A DNA stretch of 28,682 nucleotides. Source: CAZRHR01 sp964599915. GTDB lineage: Bacteria > Bacteroidota > Bacteroidia > CAIKAF01. How positions within the stretch are numbered: the stretch's first letter is position 1; every line of letters begins with the position of its first letter. The position numbers and the translations under genes are program-made. The stretch is taken from contig CAZRHR010000032.1 of NCBI GenBank assembly GCA_964599915.1, forward strand, positions 1 through 28,682, in the 5' to 3' direction. The notes under the pieces were generated by a model that saw nothing but the letters and a program-made list of their open reading frames with translations, was not told the origin of the DNA and did not search any database. Of the stretch, positions 7,317 through 16,238 are shown piece by piece.

Positions 7317-8443
7317 CCTCGCTCCTATATATTGACCGTGACGGAACCCTATTGCTAGAACCGGAAGATTTTCAAATTGACCGGGTAGAAAAATTCGCCT
7401 TTGTACCCGGTGTAATTTTAGCGTTGAAGCAATTAGTAAGAGCCGGAAAATGGAAACTAATTTTAGTTTCCAATCAGGATGGATTGGGTTCGGAAGCGTA
7501 TCCTGAATCCGCGTTTCTTCCTTTACAGGAATTAATGTTACGCACATTGGCAGGTGAAGGCATCCATTTCGATGAAATTCACATTGATAAAAGCTGGCCA
7601 CAGGACCAAAGTCCCAACCGTAAACCCGAAATCGGTATGTTGACCCATTGGGTCACCCAAGGATTTTGTAAAGAAACCAGTTTTGTCATTGGGGACCGCC
7701 TTACCGACCTTGCCTTGGCCAAAAATCTTGGCTGTAAAGGTATTTTACTTCGCTCCAATCCAAACCTGGAGCATACCGATTTCAGCCCGTCCATTCCAGA
7801 TGAACTCAAGGATGTGCTGGCCCTTGAAACTAACACATGGGAAGATATTTGCGCTTTTCTTTTGGTCAGAAAAGCCAGTACACACCGCATCACAAAGGAG
7901 ACCCACATTCAATGCACCTTGGTGCTCGATGGAACAGGACAATCCAATATTCAGACTGGAATTGGCTTTTTTGACCACATGTTGCAGCAATTGGCCACCC
8001 ATGGCGGCATGGATGTGTATTTAAATGCCACAGGCGATTTACACGTGGACGAACACCACCTCATTGAAGATGTGGCCCTTACATTGGGACAATTGTTCAA
8101 GGAGGCACTTGGAGATAAAATAGGCATCCAGCGGTATGGATTTGAACTCCCTATGGATGAGGCAAGGGCTGGCGTTCGATTAGACATGAGTGGACGATAC
8201 CATTTTCGTTGGAAGGCCAAATTCAGCAAAGAAAAAATTGGTGCGTTTCCCACAGATATGTTGCCTCATTTCTTTTCCTCGTTTGCCATGGCCGCAGGTA
8301 TGAATTTGCACATGCGCGCCGCCGGAACCAATGACCACCATGTGGCAGAAGCCCTGTTTAAAGCGTGGAGCAGGGCGCTGAAACAAGCTTGTGCGCGGCA
8401 AGAAAATGACCAAATAATTCCATCCAGCAAAGGGGTGATATGA
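7313..8443 (+). CDS. hisB: Bifunctional histidinol-phosphatase / imidazoleglycerol-phosphate dehydratase
   Basis: This is a fusion of two pathway enzymes, as in enterobacteria. Residues about 1-165 are a HAD-superfamily histidinol-phosphate phosphatase with the nucleophile motif DRDGT (D8, D10) and a later GDRLTDLALAKNLG motif. Residues about 185-376 are IGP dehydratase, recognisable from FFDHMLQQLATHGGMD, the metal-binding DEHHLIEDVALTLG and DHHVAEALFKAWSRALKQA. The loop that carries zinc-binding cysteines in E. coli HisB here reads SWPQDQSPNRKP and has no cysteine. The start overlaps hisC by four bases, and the stop overlaps hisH by four. Confidence 0.97.
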   Translation: MTSLLYIDRDGTLLLEPEDFQIDRVEKFAFVPGVILALKQLVRAGKWKLILVSNQDGLGSEAYPESAFLPLQELMLRTLAGEGIHFDEIHIDKSWPQDQSPNRKPEIGMLTHWVTQGFCKETSFVIGDRLTDLALAKNLGCKGILLRSNPNLEHTDFSPSIPDELKDVLALETNTWEDICAFLLVRKASTHRITKETHIQCTLVLDGTGQSNIQTGIGFFDHMLQQLATHGGMDVYLNATGDLHVDEHHLIEDVALTLGQLFKEALGDKIGIQRYGFELPMDEARAGVRLDMSGRYHFRWKAKFSKEKIGAFPTDMLPHFFSSFAMAAGMNLHMRAAGTNDHHVAEALFKAWSRALKQACARQENDQIIPSSKGVI

Positions 8444-9021
8444 TAGCAATCGTAGATTATGGGGCGGGCAATACGGGTTCCGTGGTGAATGCCCTAAATT
8501 ATCTTGGGTTTTCCGCCACACTGACGCATGACGCAGAGACGCTCTCAAAGGCCGAAAAAGTCATTTTCCCGGGGGTAGGACATGCGGAAAAAGCCATGAA
8601 CCAAATCGTGCAAAAAGGTTTGGACAAAGTGATTCCACAGCTCACCCAACCCTTTCTTGGCATTTGTTTGGGGATGCAGCTACTCGGCAAAGAAAGCCAA
8701 GAAGGACAGGTGGCAACCCTGGGCATCATACCATTTACTACCAAACGGTTCGACCTGCCCTTACCCGTTCCACACATGGGTTGGAATCAAGTAACAGAAA
8801 GGGAAAAAGGGAAAAAACTGGGGCATTTTTATTTTGTGCATAGCTATTATGTCCCGCTGGGTCAATGGACCCAATGGGAAACACAATATTATCATCCTTT
8901 TTCTGCGGCCGTGAAGCATCAGAATTTCTTTGGGGTTCAGTTTCACCCGGAAAAATCCGGCAACCGAGGATTACAATTACTTAAAAACTTTCTTACCTCA
9001 TGCAACTTATTCCAGCCATAG
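8440..9021 (+). CDS. hisH: Imidazole glycerol phosphate synthase, glutamine amidotransferase subunit
   Basis: This class I glutaminase subunit makes ammonia that is channelled to HisF. It has 193 residues. The N-terminal DYGAGNTGSV, the oxyanion segment PGVGHAEKAM, the nucleophile C76 in GICLGMQLLG and the His-Glu pair of QFHPEKSG (H169, E171) complete the catalytic triad. It starts inside the hisB stop (ATGA) and its last 22 nt overlap hisA in another frame, an unusually deep overlap for this operon. Its partner HisF is encoded two genes downstream. Confidence 0.97.
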   Translation: MIAIVDYGAGNTGSVVNALNYLGFSATLTHDAETLSKAEKVIFPGVGHAEKAMNQIVQKGLDKVIPQLTQPFLGICLGMQLLGKESQEGQVATLGIIPFTTKRFDLPLPVPHMGWNQVTEREKGKKLGHFYFVHSYYVPLGQWTQWETQYYHPFSAAVKHQNFFGVQFHPEKSGNRGLQLLKNFLTSCNLFQP

Positions 9022-9737
9022 ACCTTATGGGCGGACAAGTGGTCCGACTTTCGAAAGGTGATTTCTCTAAAGCTGAGATTTACCCCGGGACACCACTCGA
9101 TTGGCTCAAGCGCATCGAAGACACAGGCTTAACTCGTGTTCACCTGGTGGATTTAGAAGGCGCACGCACCGGCCTTCCCGTTCAAGCCACATTGCTCAGG
9201 ACATTGGCAGAGCAAACCCATCTTTCCATAGACATTGGCGGAGGGATTCGCCATCGTGAAACCGTGGCCACTTACCTTGGAGCAGGGGCAAAATGGATTT
9301 CCCTTGGCACATCCATTTTAACTCAACCGCAGGAAGTAATGGCGTGGATCCGGGAGTTTGGGGCCGATGCTTTTATACTTGGTGCCGATGTAAAAGAGGG
9401 CTATTTGGCCACGCATGGATGGACAAAAAATTCAAATTTCAGCCTAAAAGAAGGCCTTCAGCCATTTTTAGCACAAGGAGTACAAGAGGTCATTTGCACC
9501 GACATCAGCAAGGATGGCATGCTCATGGGGCCGGCCTTTGCATTGTATAAAAACTGCATGGACCTCTACCCAACCGTAAAATGGGTCGCAAGCGGAGGCA
9601 TTAGTTCTGAAGCTCATTTGATACAACTTCAACAAATGGGGCTCAGCGGGGCCATCATAGGCAAAGCCTTGTATACAGGCGCATTAAGTCTATCCACCTT
9701 AGCCAAACTCCAAAAACAGTGGCCCCATGCTTACTAA
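9000..9737 (+). CDS. hisA: ProFAR isomerase
   Basis: This beta/alpha-barrel enzyme isomerises the ribose of ProFAR to PRFAR by an Amadori rearrangement. It has 245 residues. The N-terminal IPAIDLMGGQVVRLSKGD supplies catalytic D8, and LGADVKEG supplies the second aspartate, D130. The phosphate-binding segments SIDIGGGIR and WVASGGISS occupy the two half-barrel positions typical of the HisA/HisF family. The ATG at 9000 lies inside the end of hisH, and no other start preserves the IPAID motif. It overlaps hisF by 11 nt. Confidence 0.97.
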   Translation: MQLIPAIDLMGGQVVRLSKGDFSKAEIYPGTPLDWLKRIEDTGLTRVHLVDLEGARTGLPVQATLLRTLAEQTHLSIDIGGGIRHRETVATYLGAGAKWISLGTSILTQPQEVMAWIREFGADAFILGADVKEGYLATHGWTKNSNFSLKEGLQPFLAQGVQEVICTDISKDGMLMGPAFALYKNCMDLYPTVKWVASGGISSEAHLIQLQQMGLSGAIIGKALYTGALSLSTLAKLQKQWPHAY

Positions 9738-10485
9738 ACGCATTATTCCTTGCCTGGACGTAGCCCATGGGAAAACAGTAAAGGGCACACAATTCTTGGA
9801 TTTAAAGGACATGGGTGACCCTGTAAAACTGGCGCAATCCTATGCGGCATCAGGTGCAGACGAGCTGGTTTTTTTGGATATCAGCGCAAGCCAAGAAGAA
9901 AGAAAAACACAACATCGCTGGGTAAAGGAAGTGGCCGAAAAGCTTTTCATCCCTTTTACGGTAGGAGGTGGCATTCGTTCAGTGGAAGATGCAGGGGCAC
10001 TGCTGGCCTTAGGAGCCGATAAAGTTTCATTGAACACCGCCGCCTTGGACCAGCCAGAGCTCATCACCCAACTGGCGGAGACTTTTGGTAGTCAAGCCGT
10101 GGTGGTAGCCATTGACACGAAACCCAATGTCCAAGGAAACTACGAAGTGTATGGACAAGGTGGCAGAAAAAAATATCCTGTTTCGGCTAAAGCCTGGATT
10201 CAAGAAGTGCAGGAAAGAGGCGCGGGTGAAATCTTACTCACCTCCATCCATCTGGATGGAACCCAAACTGGATTCGACTTGAATTTAATTCAACAGATTC
10301 GGCAGCAAGTACGTATCCCCATCATCGCCTCCGGTGGGGCGGGAAAAAAGGAAGACTTTGTTCCCATTTTGTCTGAAAACATGGCCGATGCAGCACTAGC
10401 GGCAGGAATTTTTCATCGTGGCCAAGTGACCTTGAATGAAGTAAAAAACTATGTAGCAAAACACCGTATTCCTATCCGGCTATGA
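9727..10485 (+). CDS. hisF: Imidazole glycerol phosphate synthase, cyclase subunit
   Basis: With HisH it converts PRFAR and ammonia into imidazole glycerol phosphate and AICAR. It has 252 residues and a beta/alpha-barrel homologous to HisA. RIIPCLDVAHGKTVKG contains the catalytic D11, VVVAIDTK contains D130, and the phosphate-binding loops TVGGGIRSVEDA and IIASGGAGKKED are present. It starts 11 nt inside hisA and ends in a four-base ATGA overlap with hisIE. There is nothing atypical about it. Confidence 0.97.
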   Translation: MLTKRIIPCLDVAHGKTVKGTQFLDLKDMGDPVKLAQSYAASGADELVFLDISASQEERKTQHRWVKEVAEKLFIPFTVGGGIRSVEDAGALLALGADKVSLNTAALDQPELITQLAETFGSQAVVVAIDTKPNVQGNYEVYGQGGRKKYPVSAKAWIQEVQERGAGEILLTSIHLDGTQTGFDLNLIQQIRQQVRIPIIASGGAGKKEDFVPILSENMADAALAAGIFHRGQVTLNEVKNYVAKHRIPIRL

Positions 10486-11126
10486 ACAACCCTATTTTTA
10501 AAGATAAAAATCATTTAATCCCTGTGGTGGTGCAGGATGCTTACACCTTACAGGTACTCATGCTGGCTTATACCAATAAAGAAACATGGAGACTCACTTT
10601 GGAAGAAGGCCATGCCGTTTTCTTTTCTAGAAGCCGACAAACCATTTGGAGAAAAGGAGAAACAAGTGGAAACACCCTAAAAGTAGAAAGCTGGAAAGTC
10701 GATTGTGATGGAGATACCCTTTTGTTGAAGGTACTTCCCGCCGGTCCGGCATGTCACAGGGGAACCATGACCTGTTTTGACAAGGAAAATAATGAAGAAT
10801 CGCCACAGGCAAACTTCAGTTTTCTTTCTACGTTATGGGCTTGTATTGAACAGCGTAAAGCGGAGGCGCAAATCACAAGTTACACCTATCAATTGCTTCA
10901 AGGCAGCATGAGCAGGGCGGCCCAAAAAGTGGGTGAAGAAGGGCTTGAAGTGGCTTTAGCCGCCGTCCAAAAGGAACCTAATGAGATTCGGGAAGAATCT
11001 GCAGATTTACTTTATCACCTGTTGGTATTGTGGAAAAAAATGGACCTTGAACCGGAATCTGTCATGGAAATTTTGAAACAGAGACATACTTCCTTCGGGC
11101 CAAGAAACACACAAAACCAAGGCTAA
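10482..11126 (+). CDS. hisI: Bifunctional phosphoribosyl-AMP cyclohydrolase / phosphoribosyl-ATP pyrophosphatase
   Basis: This hisIE fusion carries out steps two and three of the pathway. Residues about 1-108 are the cyclohydrolase, with metal ligands in VDCDGDTLLLKV (C75, D76, D78), C91 in GPACHRG and C98 in MTCFD. Residues about 112-214 are the pyrophosphohydrolase, an all-helical MazG-like domain with KVGEEGLEVALAA and EESADLLYHLLVLW. Its length of 214 residues is normal for the fusion. It is the last gene of the operon. No T-tailed hairpin follows; a GC-rich folded element begins about 30 nt downstream. Confidence 0.96.
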   Translation: MNNPIFKDKNHLIPVVVQDAYTLQVLMLAYTNKETWRLTLEEGHAVFFSRSRQTIWRKGETSGNTLKVESWKVDCDGDTLLLKVLPAGPACHRGTMTCFDKENNEESPQANFSFLSTLWACIEQRKAEAQITSYTYQLLQGSMSRAAQKVGEEGLEVALAAVQKEPNEIREESADLLYHLLVLWKKMDLEPESVMEILKQRHTSFGPRNTQNQG

Positions 11127-11156
11127 ATAGCATCTAGGATGAGATACATCGGTAAA

Positions 11157-11254
11157 CCCCGCGCCCGGATTGCAGGGGAAAGCCCGGAACCCGAGCCCGT
11201 AGGGCGAAGGGTGAGGACTTGTACCGGAAAGCCGGAAATGCGCGCCAAAAAAAA
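11157..11254 (-). repeat. Structured intergenic element, copy 1
   Basis: A GC-rich block lies between two convergent genes. Read on the minus strand, it begins with eight T directly after the stop of the PKD protein, continues TTTTGGCGCGC, then carries the internal motifs GGCTTTCCGGTA and GGCTTTCCCCTGCAATCC and ends GGGCGCGGGG. A small hairpin GCCC-TAC-GGGC sits in the middle. The same order of edge and motifs occurs in the other two copies of this window. From memory, similar blocks are common between genes in Bacteroidota, but I know no established name. The T-run precedes the hairpins on this strand, so it is not a standard terminator. Confidence 0.6.
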
Positions 11255-14200
11255 TTAACGAACCAAGCTTACGTTTCCGTAAAACTCATGTTCTTCGCCG
11301 AACATGTCGCGCACTACGGCACGATACACATAAACATCTTGTTTGGCCTTTTCACGGTTGTAAGTTCCATCCCATCCTTTCATCATGGGTTCAAGGTTTT
11401 TCAGGTGGACAATTTCGTCCCCCCAACGGGTATAGACCCAAAGGTTGGCTTCTACAATTCCGCGTCCATGGATTCGGAAAGTTTCATTCATTCCGTCGCC
11501 GTTAGGCGTAAAGGTATTTGGAATGAAAATGGTAAAGTCGGGTGACACACGCACCACTTTCACCGTGGTATCTGTGCAACCAAATTCATTGGAAACAAAA
11601 AGGGTGATGTAATGGGTACCGGAATCAGCTATAAATGTGTGTAAAAAGTCAGGGGAAGCATAGCTGGCACCATCCGAAAGGGCGTATTGCCAAGACATAG
11701 CACCGAGAGACAAGTCCATCACACGAATTTGAGGACTCACTGCGGTAGGGAAAGGGGGATCATAAGAAAAGTCTGCCACTGGTTTTGGATGCACCAAAAT
11801 ATAATTGGTGTAGGTGATACTTGTATCGCATCCTTTGTCGGAGGTGGCTTGCAAGGTGACGGAGTATTGTCCATCCTGCTGATAAAGGTTGGCAGGATTC
11901 GCCAAACTGCTGCCGTTCCCGTCGCCCATGGTCCAGTTCCAAGTGACAATCTGATTTCCCGTAGGAATGGTAGAGGTATTGGTAAATTGTACGAGGAGGG
12001 GCTGACATCCCACGATGGGCGTGGCAGAAAATCCGAGTACAGGACGTGGCCAAACGGTGGCGGGCTGAGTAATTTGTGTGACACAACCAAAGTCAGAGGT
12101 CGTGGTCAAGGTTACGGGCCAAGTTCCAAAGGTGGGGAAAATGAAATTGGGGGAGGTAAAGTTCGAATTGGCAACGCCTGAGTTCCCAAAATTCCAGCTA
12201 TGGGTTGCGATAGCGCCTGAAGAAATGGTGGAATTATTCAAAAACACAGAGTTGTCACCACGGCATACGCTGTTGATGGTGAAAGCTGGGACAGGATTTG
12301 GATGTACGGTTACTTGTCCGGTGGCGGTATCAGCGCAACCATCGGCACTGACAACAATGAGTTGTAAGGGGTAGGTTCCCGGGCTTCCATAGGTATGGTT
12401 GAAAGCGGCAGTTTGTGCGTTATTGCCGTCCCCTAAATTCCAGTTCCATTGCGCCACTTGGCCATTGGTTACCGTGGTTTGGTCTTGAAAGGGTGTGGGC
12501 GTTTGGTGACAAACATTGGTCGCTTGAAAAGCCGCTACAGGCCAATGATAATTGACATAAGGAAAAACCAAAGTGTCGCGACAGTTTTGGTCAGTAACCA
12601 CTTCAAGGGTAACATTCCAGTTGCCGTTGCCTGCATAGGTATGGGTAGGCTGTGTAAGATTTGACGTGTTTCCGTCTCCAAAATTCCAAAGGTGATTTTG
12701 GATGAAACTTGGGGCCGCCACGGAGGATTGATTCGTAAATGGAGCTATCATACCGCAAGCGGGTGGCAAAGTAAAAGCGGCACTGGGCTTAGGCGGAACG
12801 CTGGCTTGTACTGTTGCCGTATCTGAACAACCACCGGGACCGGTTACTATTAAAGTGACTGGGTAGGTGCCATGGGTTGCGTAGTTGTGAACCGGATTTT
12901 GCAAAGATGAGGTTTGCCCGTCTCCAAACTGCCAAGCCCAAGTAGATAAGGTTGAATTCTGAATAGTGGTTTGGTCAGTAAATGTAAAGGGCAGGCCGAA
13001 ACAGGTCTGGGGAGCACTGAATGCCGCGTTCGGGATGGAATAATTGGTGAATGCCTGAACGGCGGTATCACGACATCCTTGATTGGAAATGGTAATTAAT
13101 TGAATATTGTAAGTACCCGGTGAGGTGTAGGACTGGGTTGGATTCACGGCCTGCGAAGTTTGGCCGTTGCCCATGTTCCAGTTGTTGGTAACAATTTGTC
13201 CGGGTGCGCCAATGGTAGACGTATTGGTAAATGTATTTACCAGTCCACAAGAAGCAGGCAAGGTAAAGGATGCCACGGGAGTGGGCGGAATGACAATGGG
13301 ATTGGTGGTGGTTTGGTTACAGCCTCCGGGACCGGTTACCGTGAGGGTTACGGTATAATTGCCAGGTTGAGGATAAGTATATACAGGAGAAGCAGCCGTG
13401 CTTACGCTGCCATTCCCAAAATTCCATTGATGGGTAAGTTGTCCGCCACCTTGTAGGCTGCTTTGGTTGGTAAATGTGGTGGGCGAGCCATGACAAGTCT
13501 GGGGAGCAAGAAACTGCGCAGTTGGTGTGCCATACACCGTAAATGGTTGGGTGATGGTATTGGTGCAACCTTGGGAACTTGTGGCTGTGAGGGTCACATT
13601 ATAAGTGCCTAAGGTGGAATAATTGGTGGTTGGATTAATTTGTGTGGACGTTTGTCCATTGCCGAGGTTCCATTGGTAGGAATTGATGTTTCCCGGCGCG
13701 GGAATGGTCGATGTATTGGTGATTTGTCCTACAAGACCGCAAGGTGGTGGTAGAGTAAACCCAGCAACGGGCGTAGGAACCACGTTCACGACTTGGGTAG
13801 CGGTATCGCGGCAGTTACCCGGACCTGTGGTAATAAGCGTTACTGTATAAGAGCCGGTTTGGCCGTAAGTAATGGTTGGCGCGGCGGTATTAGAAATCAT
13901 CCCATTGCCAAAAGTCCATTGGTGTGTCATTTGACCACCACCCTGTAGGGTACTTTGGTTATTGAATTGTGTAGCAGAACCATGGCAGGTTTGGGGCGCG
14001 GTAAATTGTGCGTTGGGCGTACCGTACACTGTAAACGGCTGGGTAACGGAATTAGTACAACCCTGAGCAGAAGTGGCCGTCAGTGTAATGTTGTAGGTAC
14101 CCAGACTGGAATAATTGGTTACAGGATTGATTTGGTTAGACGTTTGTCCATTGCCTAAATTCCATTGGTAGGTAGCAATGGTTCCAGGTGCAGCGATGGT

Positions 14201-15886
14201 GGAAGTATTGGTCAATGGCCCTACCAAACCGCAAGGTGGTGGAAGGGTAAAGCCAGCAACGGGCGTGGGCACCACGTTCACAACTTGGGTGGCGGTATCG
14301 CGACAGTTACCCGGCCCGGTTGAAATCAAGGTGATGGTATATGTTCCTGTTTGGGCGTAGGTCACGGACGGCGAGGTCTGGGTAGACGTTTGTCCATTCC
14401 CGAAATTCCATTGGTGGGTTAAAGCTGCGTTTCCTGTAATGTTGGTGGTATTGGTCATTTGCGTAGCAGAACCCAAGCAGGTTTGCGGTGCGGTAAAATT
14501 GGCGTTAGGAATGGCATTGACGACCACTTGTTGGAAAATGGTGTCGCGACAATTGCTGTTGTCTGTGACAATGAGGCGAACGTTGTAAGTTCCGGGCGCG
14601 CTGTAGGTGTGGGTTGGGTTTTGTAAGGTAGAGGTTTGACCATTGCCAAAGTTCCAGTTCCAAGCGGTGAGTGTACCGGGCGCGGAAATGGTTGAGTTGT
14701 CCGTGAATTGTTTGGTGAGGCCACAGTTTTGGGAAACAGTAAAGCCAGCATTGATAACCGGTGGAACGGTTACGGGTAAAACGACTGTATCGCGACATCC
14801 GGCCGGTGCGATGGCAATAAGGGTTACGTTGTAATTTCCGGGCTGGGTGTAGGTATGGGTTGGTGTAGGACCTGAACCCGTGTTGCCATCTCCAAAATTC
14901 CAATTCCATTGAGAAACGAAGGAATTAGGAACGGTGGTTTGGTCTGTAAACTGTATGGTTCCGTTACACTGATTAGCAGTAGCAAACGTGGCGTTTGGAA
15001 CAATGGGACTGAGCAAGGTAGACAAAGTAGCCGAACAGCCCATAACGGAGGTGATGGTACATTCGTAGGTAGTTCCTCCTGGAACAGGATTATTAATAAC
15101 GATGGTCTGGCTATTGGAGATCACGGTGGGACTTCCTTGAATACGCCAAGCATAGGAGGCAAAACCAGCTGGAGCAGAAAGGGAGGCAATGGTATCCCCT
15201 ACACAATAATCCACACTAATTTGAAGCGGCTTACAATCGGCTACTAAATATCCGTAGCCATAGTGACCGGATAAGCTGCAATCTCCTGTTCGCGCCTCAA
15301 TGGTCACTTGCTGTCCCAATTGAGGAAGCAACGAAACACCCACTTGGGTCCAAGGACGCCAGCGAACGCTTCCTTGGCTTTGAAAACCAGGTATACCACC
15401 GCCAGCTGCCACGATGTACTGCGTACAGGGAATAATTCCACCATTCTGGTTGGTTACCCGTAATTCAAACCTAGGCTGCTGGGTAGGTGTGTGCCCCGGA
15501 TCTTGAAGCACTACGGCAAAATTGTAGATGAAAAGAGAATTCTGAGGAGTTACTGTAAACGTGTACGACAAACCCTCTGCTTGACGTCCAGTTCCGGAGT
15601 TACCTAAACGAGCCGAACGGGTAAATCCAGGAGGAACGCGGGGCAACGCACCAACAACCGCATCATTTCCCCCTGTTTCAATAGTATGACGCCCATTTAC
15701 AATACCGGCTGTTGGCAAATTGATGGGACAGCAAGTGCCCGTTCTGCCTGCCCAGTTGGTAAAATTACCCATGGTCAAGTCCGCATTGGGACAGCCAAAA
15801 TTGCTGGATTGGGCAGCAACCTTTACTCCCAAAGACAGCAAAAAAACATAAATTAATAGCTGAAAACGGGTAAGGGTATATGGCAT
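11255..15886 (-). CDS. Giant PKD-repeat surface protein with T9SS type-B sorting domain
   Basis: The protein has 1543 residues. I chose the ATG at 15886 (MPYTLTRFQLLIYVFLLSLGV), because the upstream TTG extension lacks support and the signal peptide starts here (cleavage near VAAQ). An N-terminal domain of about 200 residues is followed by one Ig-like domain and then 14 PKD-type domains of about 82 residues. Each PKD domain has the WNFGDGxT / YxxxGxYxVTL pattern and usually two cysteines (PQTCxG, GCRDT) that could form disulfides. The last about 90 residues (FIPNTFTPNGDGMNETF, WVYTRWGDEI, GWDGTYN) are the gliding-motility-associated C-terminal (type-B) sorting domain of type IX secretion. It is most likely a secreted or surface-anchored adhesin; the ligand is unknown. 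It is transcribed toward hisIE. TATCTTTA on the minus strand (15915-15908) is a 7/8 match to a -7 box. Confidence 0.95.
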   Translation of the reverse strand: MPYTLTRFQLLIYVFLLSLGVKVAAQSSNFGCPNADLTMGNFTNWAGRTGTCCPINLPTAGIVNGRHTIETGGNDAVVGALPRVPPGFTRSARLGNSGTGRQAEGLSYTFTVTPQNSLFIYNFAVVLQDPGHTPTQQPRFELRVTNQNGGIIPCTQYIVAAGGGIPGFQSQGSVRWRPWTQVGVSLLPQLGQQVTIEARTGDCSLSGHYGYGYLVADCKPLQISVDYCVGDTIASLSAPAGFASYAWRIQGSPTVISNSQTIVINNPVPGGTTYECTITSVMGCSATLSTLLSPIVPNATFATANQCNGTIQFTDQTTVPNSFVSQWNWNFGDGNTGSGPTPTHTYTQPGNYNVTLIAIAPAGCRDTVVLPVTVPPVINAGFTVSQNCGLTKQFTDNSTISAPGTLTAWNWNFGNGQTSTLQNPTHTYSAPGTYNVRLIVTDNSNCRDTIFQQVVVNAIPNANFTAPQTCLGSATQMTNTTNITGNAALTHQWNFGNGQTSTQTSPSVTYAQTGTYTITLISTGPGNCRDTATQVVNVVPTPVAGFTLPPPCGLVGPLTNTSTIAAPGTIATYQWNLGNGQTSNQINPVTNYSSLGTYNITLTATSAQGCTNSVTQPFTVYGTPNAQFTAPQTCHGSATQFNNQSTLQGGGQMTHQWTFGNGMISNTAAPTITYGQTGSYTVTLITTGPGNCRDTATQVVNVVPTPVAGFTLPPPCGLVGQITNTSTIPAPGNINSYQWNLGNGQTSTQINPTTNYSTLGTYNVTLTATSSQGCTNTITQPFTVYGTPTAQFLAPQTCHGSPTTFTNQSSLQGGGQLTHQWNFGNGSVSTAASPVYTYPQPGNYTVTLTVTGPGGCNQTTTNPIVIPPTPVASFTLPASCGLVNTFTNTSTIGAPGQIVTNNWNMGNGQTSQAVNPTQSYTSPGTYNIQLITISNQGCRDTAVQAFTNYSIPNAAFSAPQTCFGLPFTFTDQTTIQNSTLSTWAWQFGDGQTSSLQNPVHNYATHGTYPVTLIVTGPGGCSDTATVQASVPPKPSAAFTLPPACGMIAPFTNQSSVAAPSFIQNHLWNFGDGNTSNLTQPTHTYAGNGNWNVTLEVVTDQNCRDTLVFPYVNYHWPVAAFQATNVCHQTPTPFQDQTTVTNGQVAQWNWNLGDGNNAQTAAFNHTYGSPGTYPLQLIVVSADGCADTATGQVTVHPNPVPAFTINSVCRGDNSVFLNNSTISSGAIATHSWNFGNSGVANSNFTSPNFIFPTFGTWPVTLTTTSDFGCVTQITQPATVWPRPVLGFSATPIVGCQPLLVQFTNTSTIPTGNQIVTWNWTMGDGNGSSLANPANLYQQDGQYSVTLQATSDKGCDTSITYTNYILVHPKPVADFSYDPPFPTAVSPQIRVMDLSLGAMSWQYALSDGASYASPDFLHTFIADSGTHYITLFVSNEFGCTDTTVKVVRVSPDFTIFIPNTFTPNGDGMNETFRIHGRGIVEANLWVYTRWGDEIVHLKNLEPMMKGWDGTYNREKAKQDVYVYRAVVRDMFGEEHEFYGNVSLVR
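13489..14472 (-). repeat. Tandem 492-bp duplication of a two-PKD unit
   Basis: Within the giant PKD gene, matching landmarks recur exactly 492 bp (164 codons) apart: the sequence encoding PQTCHG near 13489 and 13981 (and, more diverged, PQTCLG near 14473), and the block encoding GFTLPPPCGLVG near 13739 and 14231. Each unit holds one PKD domain beginning with PNAxFxAPQTC and one beginning with PVAGFTLPPPCGL. The units are visibly similar at DNA level, which points to recent tandem duplication; the neighbouring domains keep the alternation but are more diverged. Confidence 0.8.
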
Positions 15887-16238
15887 GCGGTTTGTGTTTC
15901 TTTGCAATAAAGATATTAACTATCTGATTAAATATGAACACAAGTGCAAAAAAAATCATACGGTATTAATGTAAGATTCATCCCATGGACAATCTCAAAC
16001 TTTTATTTCATAATGAGAGCGAAAGGCAAAAAACACTTCATCACTAAACATAATTTATGTAGCATATTAAAATAATCAAAAAATTAAAACTTTAAACCCT
16101 ACACGCTACCCATGAAGCCTTCATTTCACATAATAATGTATCAATAAACCAATGCCTATACGCCGCAACTTTGCATTAGATTTCGTAACACTTTAGTGTT
16201 TTATTTATTTCAGTTCTTCTATCTTGAATTCCTTTTTT
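15887..16238. other. Divergent AT-rich intergenic region with a palindrome
   Basis: This is the spacer between the PKD gene (minus) and the acetyltransferase (plus). It is very AT-rich with no plausible ORF. AACACT (16187-16192) and AGTGTT (16195-16200) form a perfect palindrome with a 2-nt spacer, 38 nt before the acetyltransferase ATG, a position suited to a dimeric regulator. I found no consensus TAnnTTTG box for the plus-strand gene; the closest is TAGATTTC at 16177-16184. No RNA gene was recognised. Confidence 0.45.

Noticed and set aside
13000..14500. CRISPR-like regular repeats
   Set aside because: The periodicity is about 246 and 492 bp within a coding frame, with protein-level PKD conservation, not short direct repeats with spacers.
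11687..15247. Plus-strand frames of 60-164 codons under the PKD gene
   Set aside because: They are shadows of a repetitive minus-strand gene. They recur with the repeat period and show no domain or signal sequence.
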